From Acetobacter pasteurianus subsp. pasteurianus LMG 1262 = NBRC 106471 (GTDB taxonomy: Bacteria; Pseudomonadota; Alphaproteobacteria; Acetobacterales; Acetobacteraceae), in assembly GCF_000285275.1 (NCBI RefSeq), contig NZ_CADO01000030.1, positions 1-34,734 on the forward strand: DNA of 34,734 bases. Direction: 5' to 3'. Of this stretch, positions 24,589-32,761 are shown one piece after another. The translations under genes were made by a program, and so were the position numbers. The notes beneath the pieces were generated by a model that did not search any database, was not told where the DNA came from, and saw nothing but the letters and a program-made list of their open reading frames with translations. The stretch's first letter is position 1. Each line of letters starts with the position of its first letter.

Positions 24589-25523
24589 TACGCATCCCTC
24601 CGGTTTTGGTCCGGCTTTTCGCCAGCCTCTACCAATTCCTTTTCAGGAACCTCTGGTGCTGTTTCATCCGTGCTATTGGGGCCGACAGCCATGTAATGCG
24701 CAAAGGCCCCTGCCAATGTGGCAATAAATCCAAGCGCCCCTGCCGGTTTCAGCCATTCCTTCCAACCACGCACAACCGGGCTGATATGAGGTTCGGCTGG
24801 TAGCCTGTGGTAAAGAGTTGGATTATCGGCATGCGTCAGCACATACATAACGTGCGTGCCGCCTACACCTGGTGGATCATATAATCCTGCGCCTTCATGC
24901 CCGCGGCTTTTCAGGTCTTCCACTCGGGTTTGTGCCAGATCCTTCATTTCCGCTTTGGAACCAAAGGATATAGCGCCAGTCGGGCAGGTTTTTACGCAAG
25001 CGGGCTCCTGCCCTACGGCAACCCTATCTGCACACAAGGTGCATTTATACGCCTTGTTATCTTTTGAGTTGATGCGCGGAATATCAAATGGGCAGCCAGC
25101 AATGCAGTACCCACAGCCAATGCACTGTTCAGACTGAAAATCCACAATACCATTGGCAAACTGCAAAATAGCACCAGGGCTTGGGCAAGCCTTCAGGCAG
25201 CCCGGGTCCTCGCAATGCATGCAGCCTTCTTTGCGCAGCAACCATTCCAGCTTGCCACCTTCATCCTCCACCTCATCAAAGCGGATGACGGTCCATGTTT
25301 CTGCTGTCAGGTCTGCAGGGTTATCATACACTCCTACGTTGTGACCTACCTCATCTCGCAGATCATTCCATTCCGAACAGGCAACCTGGCATCCCTTGCA
25401 TCCTGTGCAGAGGGAAACGTCTATCAGCTTGGCAACTTCCTGCTCATGCCGCCGTGCCTGAGGTGACGGTGTAAGCCCATTGGTGGCGGAACGGCGAATG
25501 ATGTCCTGTGACTGCATGCTCAT
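24588..25523 (-). CDS. fdoH: Formate dehydrogenase iron-sulfur subunit (beta)
   Basis: This 311-residue electron-transfer subunit has four [4Fe-4S] clusters. Cys motifs appear in order as [11 protein letters not shown] (39-49), [27 protein letters not shown] and [21 protein letters not shown]. Near the C-terminus a single hydrophobic segment (about 255-275) should cross the membrane, as in E. coli FdnH/FdoH, followed by an acidic tail. It carries electrons from the molybdenum subunit to the cytochrome b. GAGGTG about seven bases before the ATG supports this start, 9 bp after fdoG ends. Confidence 0.95.
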   Translation of the reverse strand: MSMQSQDIIRRSATNGLTPSPQARRHEQEVAKLIDVSLCTGCKGCQVACSEWNDLRDEVGHNVGVYDNPADLTAETWTVIRFDEVEDEGGKLEWLLRKEGCMHCEDPGCLKACPSPGAILQFANGIVDFQSEQCIGCGYCIAGCPFDIPRINSKDNKAYKCTLCADRVAVGQEPACVKTCPTGAISFGSKAEMKDLAQTRVEDLKSRGHEGAGLYDPPGVGGTHVMYVLTHADNPTLYHRLPAEPHISPVVRGWKEWLKPAGALGFIATLAGAFAHYMAVGPNSTDETAPEVPEKELVEAGEKPDQNRRDA

Positions 25524-25532
25524 CAGCGCACC

Positions 25533-28500
25533 TCAGACTTTTTCAACATTAACAAGGAAGGCCTTGAATTCTGGCGTTTGGGAATTTGCATCGCCCATGG
25601 CTGGTGTCAGCGTATTGGCTAAAAAGCCTTTACGCGTGGCGCCCTTAAAGCCCCAATGGCAGGGCACCCCAACCTGATCGACTTCCTGCCCCATCACATT
25701 CAGGCGTTTGAGCCGCTTTGTAACTACGGCCTTGGCCTCGATATACCCTCGGCGGGAAGATACCCGCACCGTGTCACCGGCGGAAACACCAAGCTTGCCC
25801 GCCAGACGTTCACCAATTTCTACAAACTGCTCTGGCTGCATAATGGCGTTAAGGTGCGAATGCTTTGTCCAGTGCCGGAACAGCTCCGTAATGGAGTACG
25901 TTGTGGCTACATATGGAAACTCTGAAGGATTACCCATACGCGGTATTTCATCGGCAAACTGCCGGGCCACCGGGTTGTGCCGCACTTTGCTGCCCAACGC
26001 CGGGGCCAATACCGGGCTTTCTGTTGGTTCATAATGTTCGGGGAAAGGTCCATCCACCAACGATGCCCCTGCAAACAGACGGCCCATACCTTCACTTTGC
26101 ATAATAAACGGCCCAACACCGCTGCCTGGCGGCGATGTAAGTGGGTAATCAGGCACATCCGCCCCCCCCCAACGCTGGCCATTCCATTCAATAATCTTGC
26201 GGTGCGGATCCCACGGACGGCCTTGCGGATCCAACGATGCACGATTGTAAAGCAAGCGCCTGTTTGCAGGCCAAGCCCATGCCCAACCCGGTGTGTTGCC
26301 AAGCCCTGTATCTGTATTATCGCGCCGAGCCATCTGGTTGCCGGCTTCTGTCCAAGAACCCGCGAACACCCAGCAATAGCTGGCTGTTGTGCCATCATCT
26401 TTCAGCACGGAGAAATCAGGCAGCAACTCCCCTTTTTTTACAACCACCTTGCCTGTGGCATCCTGAATATCCGCCAAGGCATAACCGTTGGCTTCCTTCG
26501 CCACTTCCTCCGGCGTGGGATCTTCCGGATCCCGATAGTTCCACTGCATGTTCAGAACGGGTTCTGGGCATACGCCACCCTCCTTCGCATACAGGGCGCG
26601 TAGCTTGGTGAAGATGGTGCCCAGAATACGCCCGTCGTTCCAAGCCTCTCCCGGTGGCTGGGTGCCAGCATAATGCCACTGCAGCCAACGCGCGGAATTG
26701 ACCACCGAGCCGTTTTCTTCTGCAAAACAGGAAGAAGGTAAACGGAACACTTCTGTCTGGATATCTTCGGGCCTTACATCATTGTAAACGCCCTCGTTCT
26801 GCCAGAAATTGGATGTTTCTGTATCTAGCGGATCTATGATGACGAGGAAACGCAACTTGGCCAAGCCATCGCGCATACGGTTTTTATCTGGCATGGCCGC
26901 AAGCGGGTTAAAGCCCTGTGCAATGTAACCGTTGACCTTGCCTTGCTGCATACGCTCAAAATAGGCCAGCATATCGTAACTGCGGTCCCACTTTGGCAGC
27001 CAATCATATCCCCAGTTATTGGAAGCTGTGGCGTGATCTCCCCATAGGGTTTTCATCAGGCTTACAAAAAACTTGGGCGCATTATGCCAGTAATTTACTT
27101 CCTTGGGTTCATCTGCCTTCGGAGTGACTGCTTGCAGGTAAGCATCCAATGTTTGCTGGCTGTCTTTAGGCAGATTCATATACCCAGGCAGACGCGTTGA
27201 AAGCAGCCCGAGGTCTGTATAACCCTGAATGTTCGAATGCCCGCGCAGAGCATTCAGGCCGCCACCGGGCATCCCCACATTACCCAGCAACATTTGCACC
27301 ATAGATGCAGCACGGATGATCTGAGATCCATTGGTATGGTGTGTCCAGCCCAACGCAAACAGGAATGTAGATGTGCGATCTGGCACACTGGTAGATGCCA
27401 GAGTTTCACACACATGCAGGAAATCTTTTTCCGGCGTGCCTGTAATCTGAGAAACAAGTTCTGGTGTGTAGCGGCTGGTATAGTTGCGCAAAAGATTTAG
27501 AACGCAACGTGGATGCTGGAATGTAGGGTCCTGCTTGGCGAAGCCCTGTTCATCACGCTCATAATCCCACGAGGTTGTAGCGTAACTGCGCGTAGCAGCA
27601 TCATACCCCGAGAATAAACCTTCATGAAAATCAAAGTCTTCGCGCACTATCAGCGCGGCGTTTGTGTATGCTTTTACATATTCATGCTGAATTTTATCAT
27701 GCGTCAGCAGATAGTTAATAACGCCCAGCATAAAAGCGGCATCAGAACCGGCACGAATTGGCGCATAAAAATCTGCAACTGCTGCGCTTCGGTTAAACCG
27801 AGGGTCAACCACCATAACCTGTGCGGCATTACGGGTTTTGGCTTCCATAACCCATTTAAAACCAACAGGATGTGCTTCTGCCGGGTTACCACCCATAATC
27901 AGAACAACGTTGGCGTTTTTGATATCCACCCAATTGTTGGTCATTGCGCCACGACCAAAGCTGGCACCCAGCGCAGAAACCGTAGGGGCATGACAGAGCC
28001 GCGCCTGACAATCTAGCCCCAGAATACCCAACGCCCGCGCAAACTTAAAATCCAGCAGCCCGGTTTCATTACTGGCCGCAGAAGATGCCAGCATACCTGT
28101 ACTCAGCCAGCGATTAACCAGCTCGCCTTTTTCATTCCGCTGGATAAAGTTTTTATCCCGATCATCCTTCAAAAGGCGCGCAATGCGGTCAGTCGCCTCT
28201 TCCCAGCTTATACGCTTCCATTCTCGGCTGCCGGGTGCGCGATAAGAAGGATATTGCAGGCGCGTTTCACTGTGAATGAAATCCACCAACCCCGCGCCCT
28301 TCGGGCACAAAGAGCCTCGGCTGACTGGATGGTCTGGATCACCTTCAATATGGAAAATGCTGGGCTTGGCATTTTTAGCGCCATCCCCCAGAGAATACAT
28401 AAGTAAACCGCACCCAACAGAACAATAAGTACAGTTGTTGCGGGTTTCCTTGGCGCGCAGCAGTTTGTATTGGCGCGTTTCCTGTGCCAAAGCTTTAACT

Positions 28501-28586
28501 GGCGGCACAAAACCAAGCGCAACCGCACTGGCACCCGCCACACACGCGCCAGTATTCCGCAAAAACTCTCTGCGCCCCAAGGCCAT
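25533..28586 (-). CDS. fdoG: Formate dehydrogenase molybdenum subunit (alpha), Tat-exported, cysteine form
   Basis: The product is 1017 residues, as expected for the FdnG/FdoG type. A twin-arginine signal (GRREFLRNTG, then a hydrophobic stretch to about residue 33) sends the folded subunit to the periplasm. Cys52, Cys55, Cys59 and Cys94 bind the [4Fe-4S] cluster. The active-site segment reads ARLCHAPTV, with Cys198 encoded by TGT where E. coli uses selenocysteine. DNNWVDIKNA-like residues and other bis-MGD contacts (NPAEAHPVGFKWVMEA) are present. The ATG at 28586 has AGGG eight bases upstream; a GTG three codons earlier is less likely. A run of nine G residues lies within the gene (26162-26170). 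An FNR-like site precedes it. The enzyme oxidises formate to CO2 and feeds quinone. Confidence 0.96.
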   Translation of the reverse strand: MALGRREFLRNTGACVAGASAVALGFVPPVKALAQETRQYKLLRAKETRNNCTYCSVGCGLLMYSLGDGAKNAKPSIFHIEGDPDHPVSRGSLCPKGAGLVDFIHSETRLQYPSYRAPGSREWKRISWEEATDRIARLLKDDRDKNFIQRNEKGELVNRWLSTGMLASSAASNETGLLDFKFARALGILGLDCQARLCHAPTVSALGASFGRGAMTNNWVDIKNANVVLIMGGNPAEAHPVGFKWVMEAKTRNAAQVMVVDPRFNRSAAVADFYAPIRAGSDAAFMLGVINYLLTHDKIQHEYVKAYTNAALIVREDFDFHEGLFSGYDAATRSYATTSWDYERDEQGFAKQDPTFQHPRCVLNLLRNYTSRYTPELVSQITGTPEKDFLHVCETLASTSVPDRTSTFLFALGWTHHTNGSQIIRAASMVQMLLGNVGMPGGGLNALRGHSNIQGYTDLGLLSTRLPGYMNLPKDSQQTLDAYLQAVTPKADEPKEVNYWHNAPKFFVSLMKTLWGDHATASNNWGYDWLPKWDRSYDMLAYFERMQQGKVNGYIAQGFNPLAAMPDKNRMRDGLAKLRFLVIIDPLDTETSNFWQNEGVYNDVRPEDIQTEVFRLPSSCFAEENGSVVNSARWLQWHYAGTQPPGEAWNDGRILGTIFTKLRALYAKEGGVCPEPVLNMQWNYRDPEDPTPEEVAKEANGYALADIQDATGKVVVKKGELLPDFSVLKDDGTTASYCWVFAGSWTEAGNQMARRDNTDTGLGNTPGWAWAWPANRRLLYNRASLDPQGRPWDPHRKIIEWNGQRWGGADVPDYPLTSPPGSGVGPFIMQSEGMGRLFAGASLVDGPFPEHYEPTESPVLAPALGSKVRHNPVARQFADEIPRMGNPSEFPYVATTYSITELFRHWTKHSHLNAIMQPEQFVEIGERLAGKLGVSAGDTVRVSSRRGYIEAKAVVTKRLKRLNVMGQEVDQVGVPCHWGFKGATRKGFLANTLTPAMGDANSQTPEFKAFLVNVEKV
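26162..26170 (-). repeat. Homopolymer tract G9 inside fdoG
   Basis: Nine consecutive C on the plus strand (G on the coding strand) encode the end of Trp-Gly-Gly-Ala. The frame is intact at nine. A one-base slip would truncate the alpha subunit about 200 residues before its end. Confidence 0.9.
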
Positions 28587-28627
28587 GTAAACCACCCTGA
28601 TGTTTTATTAAAAAACAGAATGAAGGT

Positions 28628-28633
28628 TATCTA
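28628..28633 (-). promoter_or_regulatory. Predicted -10 element of the fdo operon
   Basis: TAGATA on the minus strand is a weak -10 hexamer. It gains support only from its exact 22-bp distance from the FNR-like palindrome, with no -35 box needed in an activator-dependent promoter. Confidence 0.4.
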
Positions 28634-28655
28634 CATTTTCCTTAATGGAGCGTCT

Positions 28656-28669
28656 TTGATCCGGATCAC
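28656..28669 (-). promoter_or_regulatory. FNR/CRP-like operator upstream of fdoG
   Basis: TTGATCCGGATCAC matches the FNR consensus TTGAT-N4-ATCAA at nine of ten defined positions and includes a 12-bp perfect palindrome. Reading toward fdoG there are exactly 22 bp to a -10-like TAGATA (28628-28633), the arrangement of class II FNR promoters, where the site is centred at -41.5. The start point would be near 28621, about 35 bp before the ATG. Confidence 0.55.
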
Positions 28670-28968
28670 ATTATTTTAGATTTTAACTATATTTATAAAT
28701 ATACAGACACACAACAACTTGAATGAACACTGCACAGGGCACTGAATACTTAAATTAAAACATTAAATTAAAAACAGAATATAAGCAGTGATAAAAATAC
28801 AGGCGGAGCATCATACATAGAAACAGAAAAATAATTCCGATTTCTAAATGATATTGTGTGTCTATACTCAAAACTTAACGTAGAAAACACACCATTCCAC
28901 CGCACCAACAAAAGATGATGCCGAGAACTACTACGCTCACGTTAGAATAATATTTTATAAGGAAAAAT
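28670..28968. other. A+T-rich intergenic region between fdo promoter and tRNA-Gln
   Basis: No gene was recognised. The stretch holds an imperfect tandem copy of TTAAATTAAAA (28750-28760 and 28763-28773). On the minus strand it receives the 3' end of the tRNA-Gln transcript, with a short T-run directly after the CCA end. Confidence 0.45.
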
Positions 28969-29042
28969 TGGCTGGGGGACCTGGATTCGAACCAGGGCTG
29001 ACCGGGTCAGAGCCGGTAGTTCTACCGCTAAACTATCCCCCA
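28969..29042 (-). tRNA. tRNA-Gln (anticodon CUG)
   Basis: The minus-strand sequence folds as a full cloverleaf: acceptor TGGGGGA/TCCCCCA with discriminator G and an encoded CCA; D arm with AGCGGTAGA; anticodon stem ACCGG/CCGGT around the loop CTCTGAC, giving anticodon CTG for CAG codons; and T arm CCTGG-TTCGAAT-CCAGG. The 74 bases include CCA. Confidence 0.96.
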
Positions 29043-29094
29043 GCAAACTGGGCCTTACAGAAGCTCTTAAAGAGCGTTCCCGTTCGGTGAGGCT

Positions 29095-29123
29095 CATCTA
29101 GCATTCTGTTTTGGGGTGCGCAA
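29095..29123 (-). promoter_or_regulatory. Candidate promoter of tRNA-Gln
   Basis: On the minus strand TTGCGC (29118-29123) and TAGATG (29095-29100) are separated by exactly 17 bp and lie about 55 bp upstream of the mature tRNA. The -10 matches the consensus only partly. Confidence 0.4.
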
Positions 29124-29132
29124 CCCCTTTTT
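29113..29132 (+). terminator. Small hairpin with T5 on the plus strand before ppx
   Basis: GGGGT-GCGCA-ACCCC followed by TTTTT looks like a compact Rho-independent terminator for transcripts entering from the left. It shares bases with the -35 box of the tRNA promoter on the other strand. It also argues that ppx does not begin at the GTG at 29116. Confidence 0.45.
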
Positions 29133-29235
29133 CCAAAAGAATTTTCATTTTGTCACATATTTGTCTTGCTCCCTGCGCGTGAGAGCCCAAAATAAGAAAC
29201 AATATGGTTTAACCTCTTGTTTAAGGACCGGACAG

Positions 29236-30360
29236 ATGGATCGTCCCCCCTCCTGGACCGGCCGGTCTGGCAGATTTGTGTCGGCCTCTCCACCCTTTAG
29301 TGGAGAGGAAGATCTTTTTGCCGCGCTCGATCTGGGAACAAATAACTGCCGCTTAATGGTTGCAACCCAAACCGCGGGTGGATTTAGGGTTGTAGATAGT
29401 TATAGCCGTATGGTGCGGCTTGGAGAAGGTCTGCATCATACCGGAAAACTGCATAAAGCTGCCATGGAACGTACCATGGAAGCACTACAGACATGTGCAG
29501 ATCGTTTAAGCAGATGGCCGGTGAGAGAAATCCGTGCCGTGGCAACGGAAGCCTGTCGGCGTGCAGAAAACGGAAAAACCTTTCTTCAACAGGTCCACCA
29601 GCGTACGGGTTTTGATATCAAGATTATTTCCGGGCGGGAAGAAGCCAGCCTTGCGGTAGAAAGCTGCGCCAATCTGCTGCACAATCCGCGCTTTGGGCCG
29701 CCGCGCAATCGGGCCTTGCTGTTTGATATTGGTGGAGGCTCAACTGAAATTGCATGGGTGCGCACGGATTCCACGCGCCAGACAGAAGAACTGATTGGCT
29801 ATCTCAGCCTGCCGGTTGGTGTCATCACGCTTTCCGAGCAGTTTGGGCACGCATACAGCACGGATGATCGCGCTTACCGAAAAATGGTGGAGCACACGCG
29901 CCATCACTTGCGTGAGTTCGAGAACGTCTATCGGATCAGGCCGGAAATCCGGCGTAAGCAAACACGGCTGATCGGCACTAGTGGCACAGTTACAACGCTT
30001 GCCAGCCTTATCCTAAACCTGCCGCGCTATGCACGTGCAGCCGTAGATGGTTCCCTGCTTCCGGCAGCCAGTGCCAGACTGGCTGTGCGCACTTTACAAA
30101 AAATGGGGGCTGATGGCATTGCCCGACACCCCTGTATTGGCCCAGATCGGGCACCTTTTGTTTTGCCTGGCTGTGCCATATTTGAGGCCATTCACGATGT
30201 CTGGCCGGTAGAAGATATTATTGTTGCAGACAGAGGGCTGCGCGATGGCATGGTTTTGCGTATGATCCGCGGCAAATCGGGCATGGCTTCTCGCCGCAAT
30301 CGTGCGTCTTTATCCATTCCCCCTCACCTTCGCCACTCCATGCAGGCAACAGGCTTATGA
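29236..30360 (+). CDS. ppx: Ppx/GppA family exopolyphosphatase or pppGpp phosphohydrolase
   Basis: This 374-residue member of the actin-like ASKHA fold cuts terminal phosphates from polyphosphate or converts pppGpp to ppGpp; sequence alone does not separate the two. Motifs are FAALDLGTNNCRLMVA (about 28-43), the catalytic-region VATEACRRAENG, IISGREEA, LLFDIGGGSTEIAW and TSGTVTTLASL. It corresponds to the short two-domain form, lacking the C-terminal HD-like domains of E. coli Ppx. The ATG at 29236 has AAGGA eight bases upstream. An in-frame GTG at 29116 would put a terminator-like hairpin in the coding region, so I rejected it. Its stop overlaps the rlmE start (ATGA). Confidence 0.9.
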   Translation: MDRPPSWTGRSGRFVSASPPFSGEEDLFAALDLGTNNCRLMVATQTAGGFRVVDSYSRMVRLGEGLHHTGKLHKAAMERTMEALQTCADRLSRWPVREIRAVATEACRRAENGKTFLQQVHQRTGFDIKIISGREEASLAVESCANLLHNPRFGPPRNRALLFDIGGGSTEIAWVRTDSTRQTEELIGYLSLPVGVITLSEQFGHAYSTDDRAYRKMVEHTRHHLREFENVYRIRPEIRRKQTRLIGTSGTVTTLASLILNLPRYARAAVDGSLLPAASARLAVRTLQKMGADGIARHPCIGPDRAPFVLPGCAIFEAIHDVWPVEDIIVADRGLRDGMVLRMIRGKSGMASRRNRASLSIPPHLRHSMQATGL

Positions 30361-31148
30361 CTGAAAAGAAAAACCGCCCCACAGGCAGTTCCACGTTGCG
30401 CGTACCTGGCCGTGCCCGCAAAAGCAGCGCAACGCCAGGCAGCCGCTTGGTGCAAAATGATTCTGATGCCCCGCAAAAAATGCGGGCACAATCAGTTTCA
30501 TTACGCACCGCACGTGGGCGCACAACCGCCCAGCAACGCTGGCTCTCCCGGCAACTGAATGACCCTTACGTGCAGGCAGCACACAAACAGGGCTGGCGTT
30601 CACGCGCGGCGTTCAAGCTGATTGAACTTGATGATCGCTTCCACCTTATCCGTCCCGGTATGCGTATTGTAGACCTTGGCGCTGCTCCTGGTGGGTGGAC
30701 ACAGGTTCTGGTCAAACGCGGCGCCTCACAGGTGGTCGGGGTAGATCTTCTGCCCGTAGAACCTGTAGCTGGCGCAGAAATTATTGAAGGCGATTTTACG
30801 GACCCAGAAATGGATGCGCGCCTTATTTCGATGCTGGGCGGCAAAGCTGATCTGGTTGTCTCTGACATGGCCCCCAACACAACAGGCCATGCTCCAACAG
30901 ACCATGTGCGGATTATTGGGTTGGCAGAAGAAGCCTTGCACTTTGCCTTTGATATTCTGGCAGAAGGTGGTGGTTTTGTTGCCAAAGTGTTTCAGGGGGG
31001 CTCCGAAAAAGCCATGCTCAACACTATGAAGCAAGCTTTCACACAGGTTCGCCACGCCAAACCTCCTGCAAGCCGTAAAGATTCCAGTGAGCTTTACGTG
31101 GTTGCAACCGGATTTCGTCCAGACCGCATCAACACACAGACCGCGTAG
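30357..31148 (+). CDS. rlmE: 23S rRNA (uridine-2552-2'-O)-methyltransferase RlmE
   Basis: This 263-residue SAM-dependent methylase (FtsJ/RrmJ) modifies U2552 in the A-loop of 23S rRNA, helping late 50S assembly. The SAM motif is VDLGAAPGGWTQVL (105-118). The K-D-K-E catalytic set is visible as Lys87 (RSRAAFKLIE), Asp169 (SDMAPN), Lys209 (AKVFQGG) and Glu244 (SSELYVVA). An N-terminal basic, low-complexity extension of about 60 residues precedes the catalytic core and is longer than in E. coli. It is translationally coupled to ppx, a pairing common in alphaproteobacteria, and ends in a hairpin that includes its stop codon. Confidence 0.95.
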   Translation: MTEKKNRPTGSSTLRVPGRARKSSATPGSRLVQNDSDAPQKMRAQSVSLRTARGRTTAQQRWLSRQLNDPYVQAAHKQGWRSRAAFKLIELDDRFHLIRPGMRIVDLGAAPGGWTQVLVKRGASQVVGVDLLPVEPVAGAEIIEGDFTDPEMDARLISMLGGKADLVVSDMAPNTTGHAPTDHVRIIGLAEEALHFAFDILAEGGGFVAKVFQGGSEKAMLNTMKQAFTQVRHAKPPASRKDSSELYVVATGFRPDRINTQTA

Positions 31149-31170
31149 ATTCTACGCGGTCTGCCGCTTT
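31137..31170 (+). terminator. Rho-independent terminator after rlmE
   Basis: CAGACCGCGTAG (31137-31148, containing the rlmE stop codon) pairs perfectly with 31152-31163 around a 3-base loop, followed by CCGCTTTTATC. It lies just before the convergent mak stop and could serve both strands. Confidence 0.75.
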
Positions 31171-31174
31171 TATC

Positions 31175-32068
31175 TTAGCCCCAAAGCCAAGCTGCGCCTC
31201 TTACGCCTGAACTGTCACCATGCTTGTTTTTCAACAATTTGGTATTGCACTCAGGCGTAATGACGTAGCGCTTCATCACATCCGGCACGCGCTCATAAAG
31301 GCAATTGAGGTTTGATACCCCGCCACCCAGAACAATTGCATCTGGATCAAGAATATTCACGATAAGCGCGCAAGCGCGGCCTAGTCTATCTACATACAAA
31401 TCCAAGGCGCGCTGGGCTGCTGCGTCACCATATGCTGCTGCATCCTCAATGCCCTGCACACTACGGTTCCCTGGGCCTTTCCATGATTCAGCCAAAGCGG
31501 GACCGCACAAAAATCGCTCCAGACAGCCAGAATTACCGCAAAAACATTTTGGCATAGGGAATTCATCTTCCCTCACCCACGGCAAGGGTGTGTGTCCCCA
31601 TTCTCCAGCAATATCATGCAAGCCTTTTAAAGGTTTGCCCTCAACAATAATGCCGCCACCCATGCCAGAACCAAGAATCACACCGAATACCACATGGCAT
31701 CCGGCCGCTGCTCCATCGGTTGCTTCTGACAGCGCAAAGCAGTTGGCATCATTTTCAACACGAACGGGAAAACCCAAAACATCCTGCAAATCATCAGCAA
31801 AGGGTTGGCCGTTCAGCCATGTCGCATTCGCATTTTTTACAAGGCGGGTATGCGCATCCACCGCACCAGGAATACCCACCCCAACAGTGGCATATGGGTT
31901 TGTGCGGGCATGCGCATCATCAACCAGTTTTTTCACGTCACTCAGCAGGCCCTTATACGTGCCAGGGTTGCCAACACGATGCCGCAAAACCACCTGCCCT
32001 TCGGCATCAAGAGCGACTATTTCGATCTTGGTGCCCCCAATATCGATTCCCAGACGGTAGTCCGACAT
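31175..32068 (-). CDS. mak: Fructokinase of the ROK family
   Basis: This 297-residue sugar kinase phosphorylates fructose (and possibly mannose) at carbon 6 with ATP. The ATP-binding DIGGTKIEIVAL lies at residues 9-20. The substrate-binding region includes KNANATWLNGQPF and ENDANCFALSEATDGAAAG. The ROK zinc site is GEWGHTPLPW with CFCGNSGCLE. The end, KHGDSSGVRGAAWLW, closely resembles E. coli Mak, which favours fructokinase over NagK or glucokinase; specificity remains a family-based inference. It is transcribed alone, divergent from tusA. Confidence 0.88.
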   Translation of the reverse strand: MSDYRLGIDIGGTKIEIVALDAEGQVVLRHRVGNPGTYKGLLSDVKKLVDDAHARTNPYATVGVGIPGAVDAHTRLVKNANATWLNGQPFADDLQDVLGFPVRVENDANCFALSEATDGAAAGCHVVFGVILGSGMGGGIIVEGKPLKGLHDIAGEWGHTPLPWVREDEFPMPKCFCGNSGCLERFLCGPALAESWKGPGNRSVQGIEDAAAYGDAAAQRALDLYVDRLGRACALIVNILDPDAIVLGGGVSNLNCLYERVPDVMKRYVITPECNTKLLKNKHGDSSGVRGAAWLWG

Positions 32069-32182
32069 ACTTTTAACCTGCTGTTTTTATTAAACTTTTA
32101 ACAGAACGTTTCCTGCTGCAAAAGAAAGTGGCACACTTTGCAAACAACATGCCACAACCTCCTACGCCAGGAACCAGCCAAG

Positions 32183-32434
32183 ATGAATGAAACTGTTCTT
32201 GACGCACGCGGGCTTAATTGTCCACTTCCTGTGCTCAAGGCCAACCGCGTTCTCCGCACCATGCAGCCGGGGGAACGCCTTCGAATATTAGCAACAGACC
32301 GCGCTTCCATAACCGATTTTCAGGTGTTCTGCCGTGAAACAGGTCACGCCCTGATCGCCTTTACGGATGAAAACAGTGTATTCTGTTTTACCGTAAAATG
32401 CCGCGCCAGCGCGCCCGCAAATAAGCCAAACTAA
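32183..32434 (+). CDS. tusA: TusA-family sulfur carrier protein
   Basis: The 83-residue protein carries persulfide sulfur on a single Cys. The diagnostic motif LDARGLNCPLPVLKA is at residues 6-20, with the active Cys13 in CPxP. It fits tRNA 2-thiouridine synthesis and, in E. coli, sulfur supply for molybdenum cofactor. That second role would suit the formate dehydrogenase cluster in this window, but the link is only positional. I start at 32183 (MNETVLDARG); an upstream TTG at 32138 adds 15 residues without a clear ribosome site. No partner TusBCD genes are visible. Confidence 0.9.
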   Translation: MNETVLDARGLNCPLPVLKANRVLRTMQPGERLRILATDRASITDFQVFCRETGHALIAFTDENSVFCFTVKCRASAPANKPN

Positions 32435-32529
32435 AAAAATCCTGCCAGCCACACACCATCCAAGACTTGGCAGACCCCTGCATATCGGGCTATTGCCTGC
32501 CCCTCATGACGGATAGGAACCCCCGCGCC

Positions 32530-32760
32530 ATGTCGGACAACATCAAATCACTGTCTTTCGAAGATGCGCTTTCCGAGCTGGAAAAAATCGTGCGCGGCTT
32601 GGAAGGTGGGCAGCTAAAGCTGGAAGATGCAATTACGGCCTATGAACGCGGGGCTGCCCTACGGCAACATTGTGAGGCCAAGCTTAGCGAGGCTGAGGCC
32701 CGCGTGCAGGCGATCGTGCAGCGGTCTGATGGAACGCTGAACATGAAACCTATGGACTGA
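32530..32760 (+). CDS. xseB: Exodeoxyribonuclease VII small subunit
   Basis: The product is 76 residues. XseB forms the multi-subunit sheath around XseA in exonuclease VII, which degrades single-stranded DNA. The helical-hairpin signature SFEDALSELEKIVRGLEGGQLKLEDAITAYERG begins at about residue 9, and LSEAEARVQ follows. I choose the ATG at 32530 (MSDNIKSLSF), which gives the standard N-terminus; ATG 32506 or a start at 32467 would add residues absent from the family. It is one base from ispA, in the classic alphaproteobacterial order xseB-ispA-dxs. Confidence 0.93.
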   Translation: MSDNIKSLSFEDALSELEKIVRGLEGGQLKLEDAITAYERGAALRQHCEAKLSEAEARVQAIVQRSDGTLNMKPMD

Positions 32761-32761
32761 G

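Noticed and set aside
28750-28773. Two copies of TTAAATTAAAA as the start of an iteron or CRISPR-like array
   Set aside because: Only two short A/T copies with a 2-bp gap, in an A+T-rich spacer; nothing else supports an origin or array.
29116-29235. 40-codon upstream extension of ppx from a GTG
   Set aside because: It would translate a terminator-like hairpin and lacks the family's N-terminus, while the ATG at 29236 has a good ribosome site.
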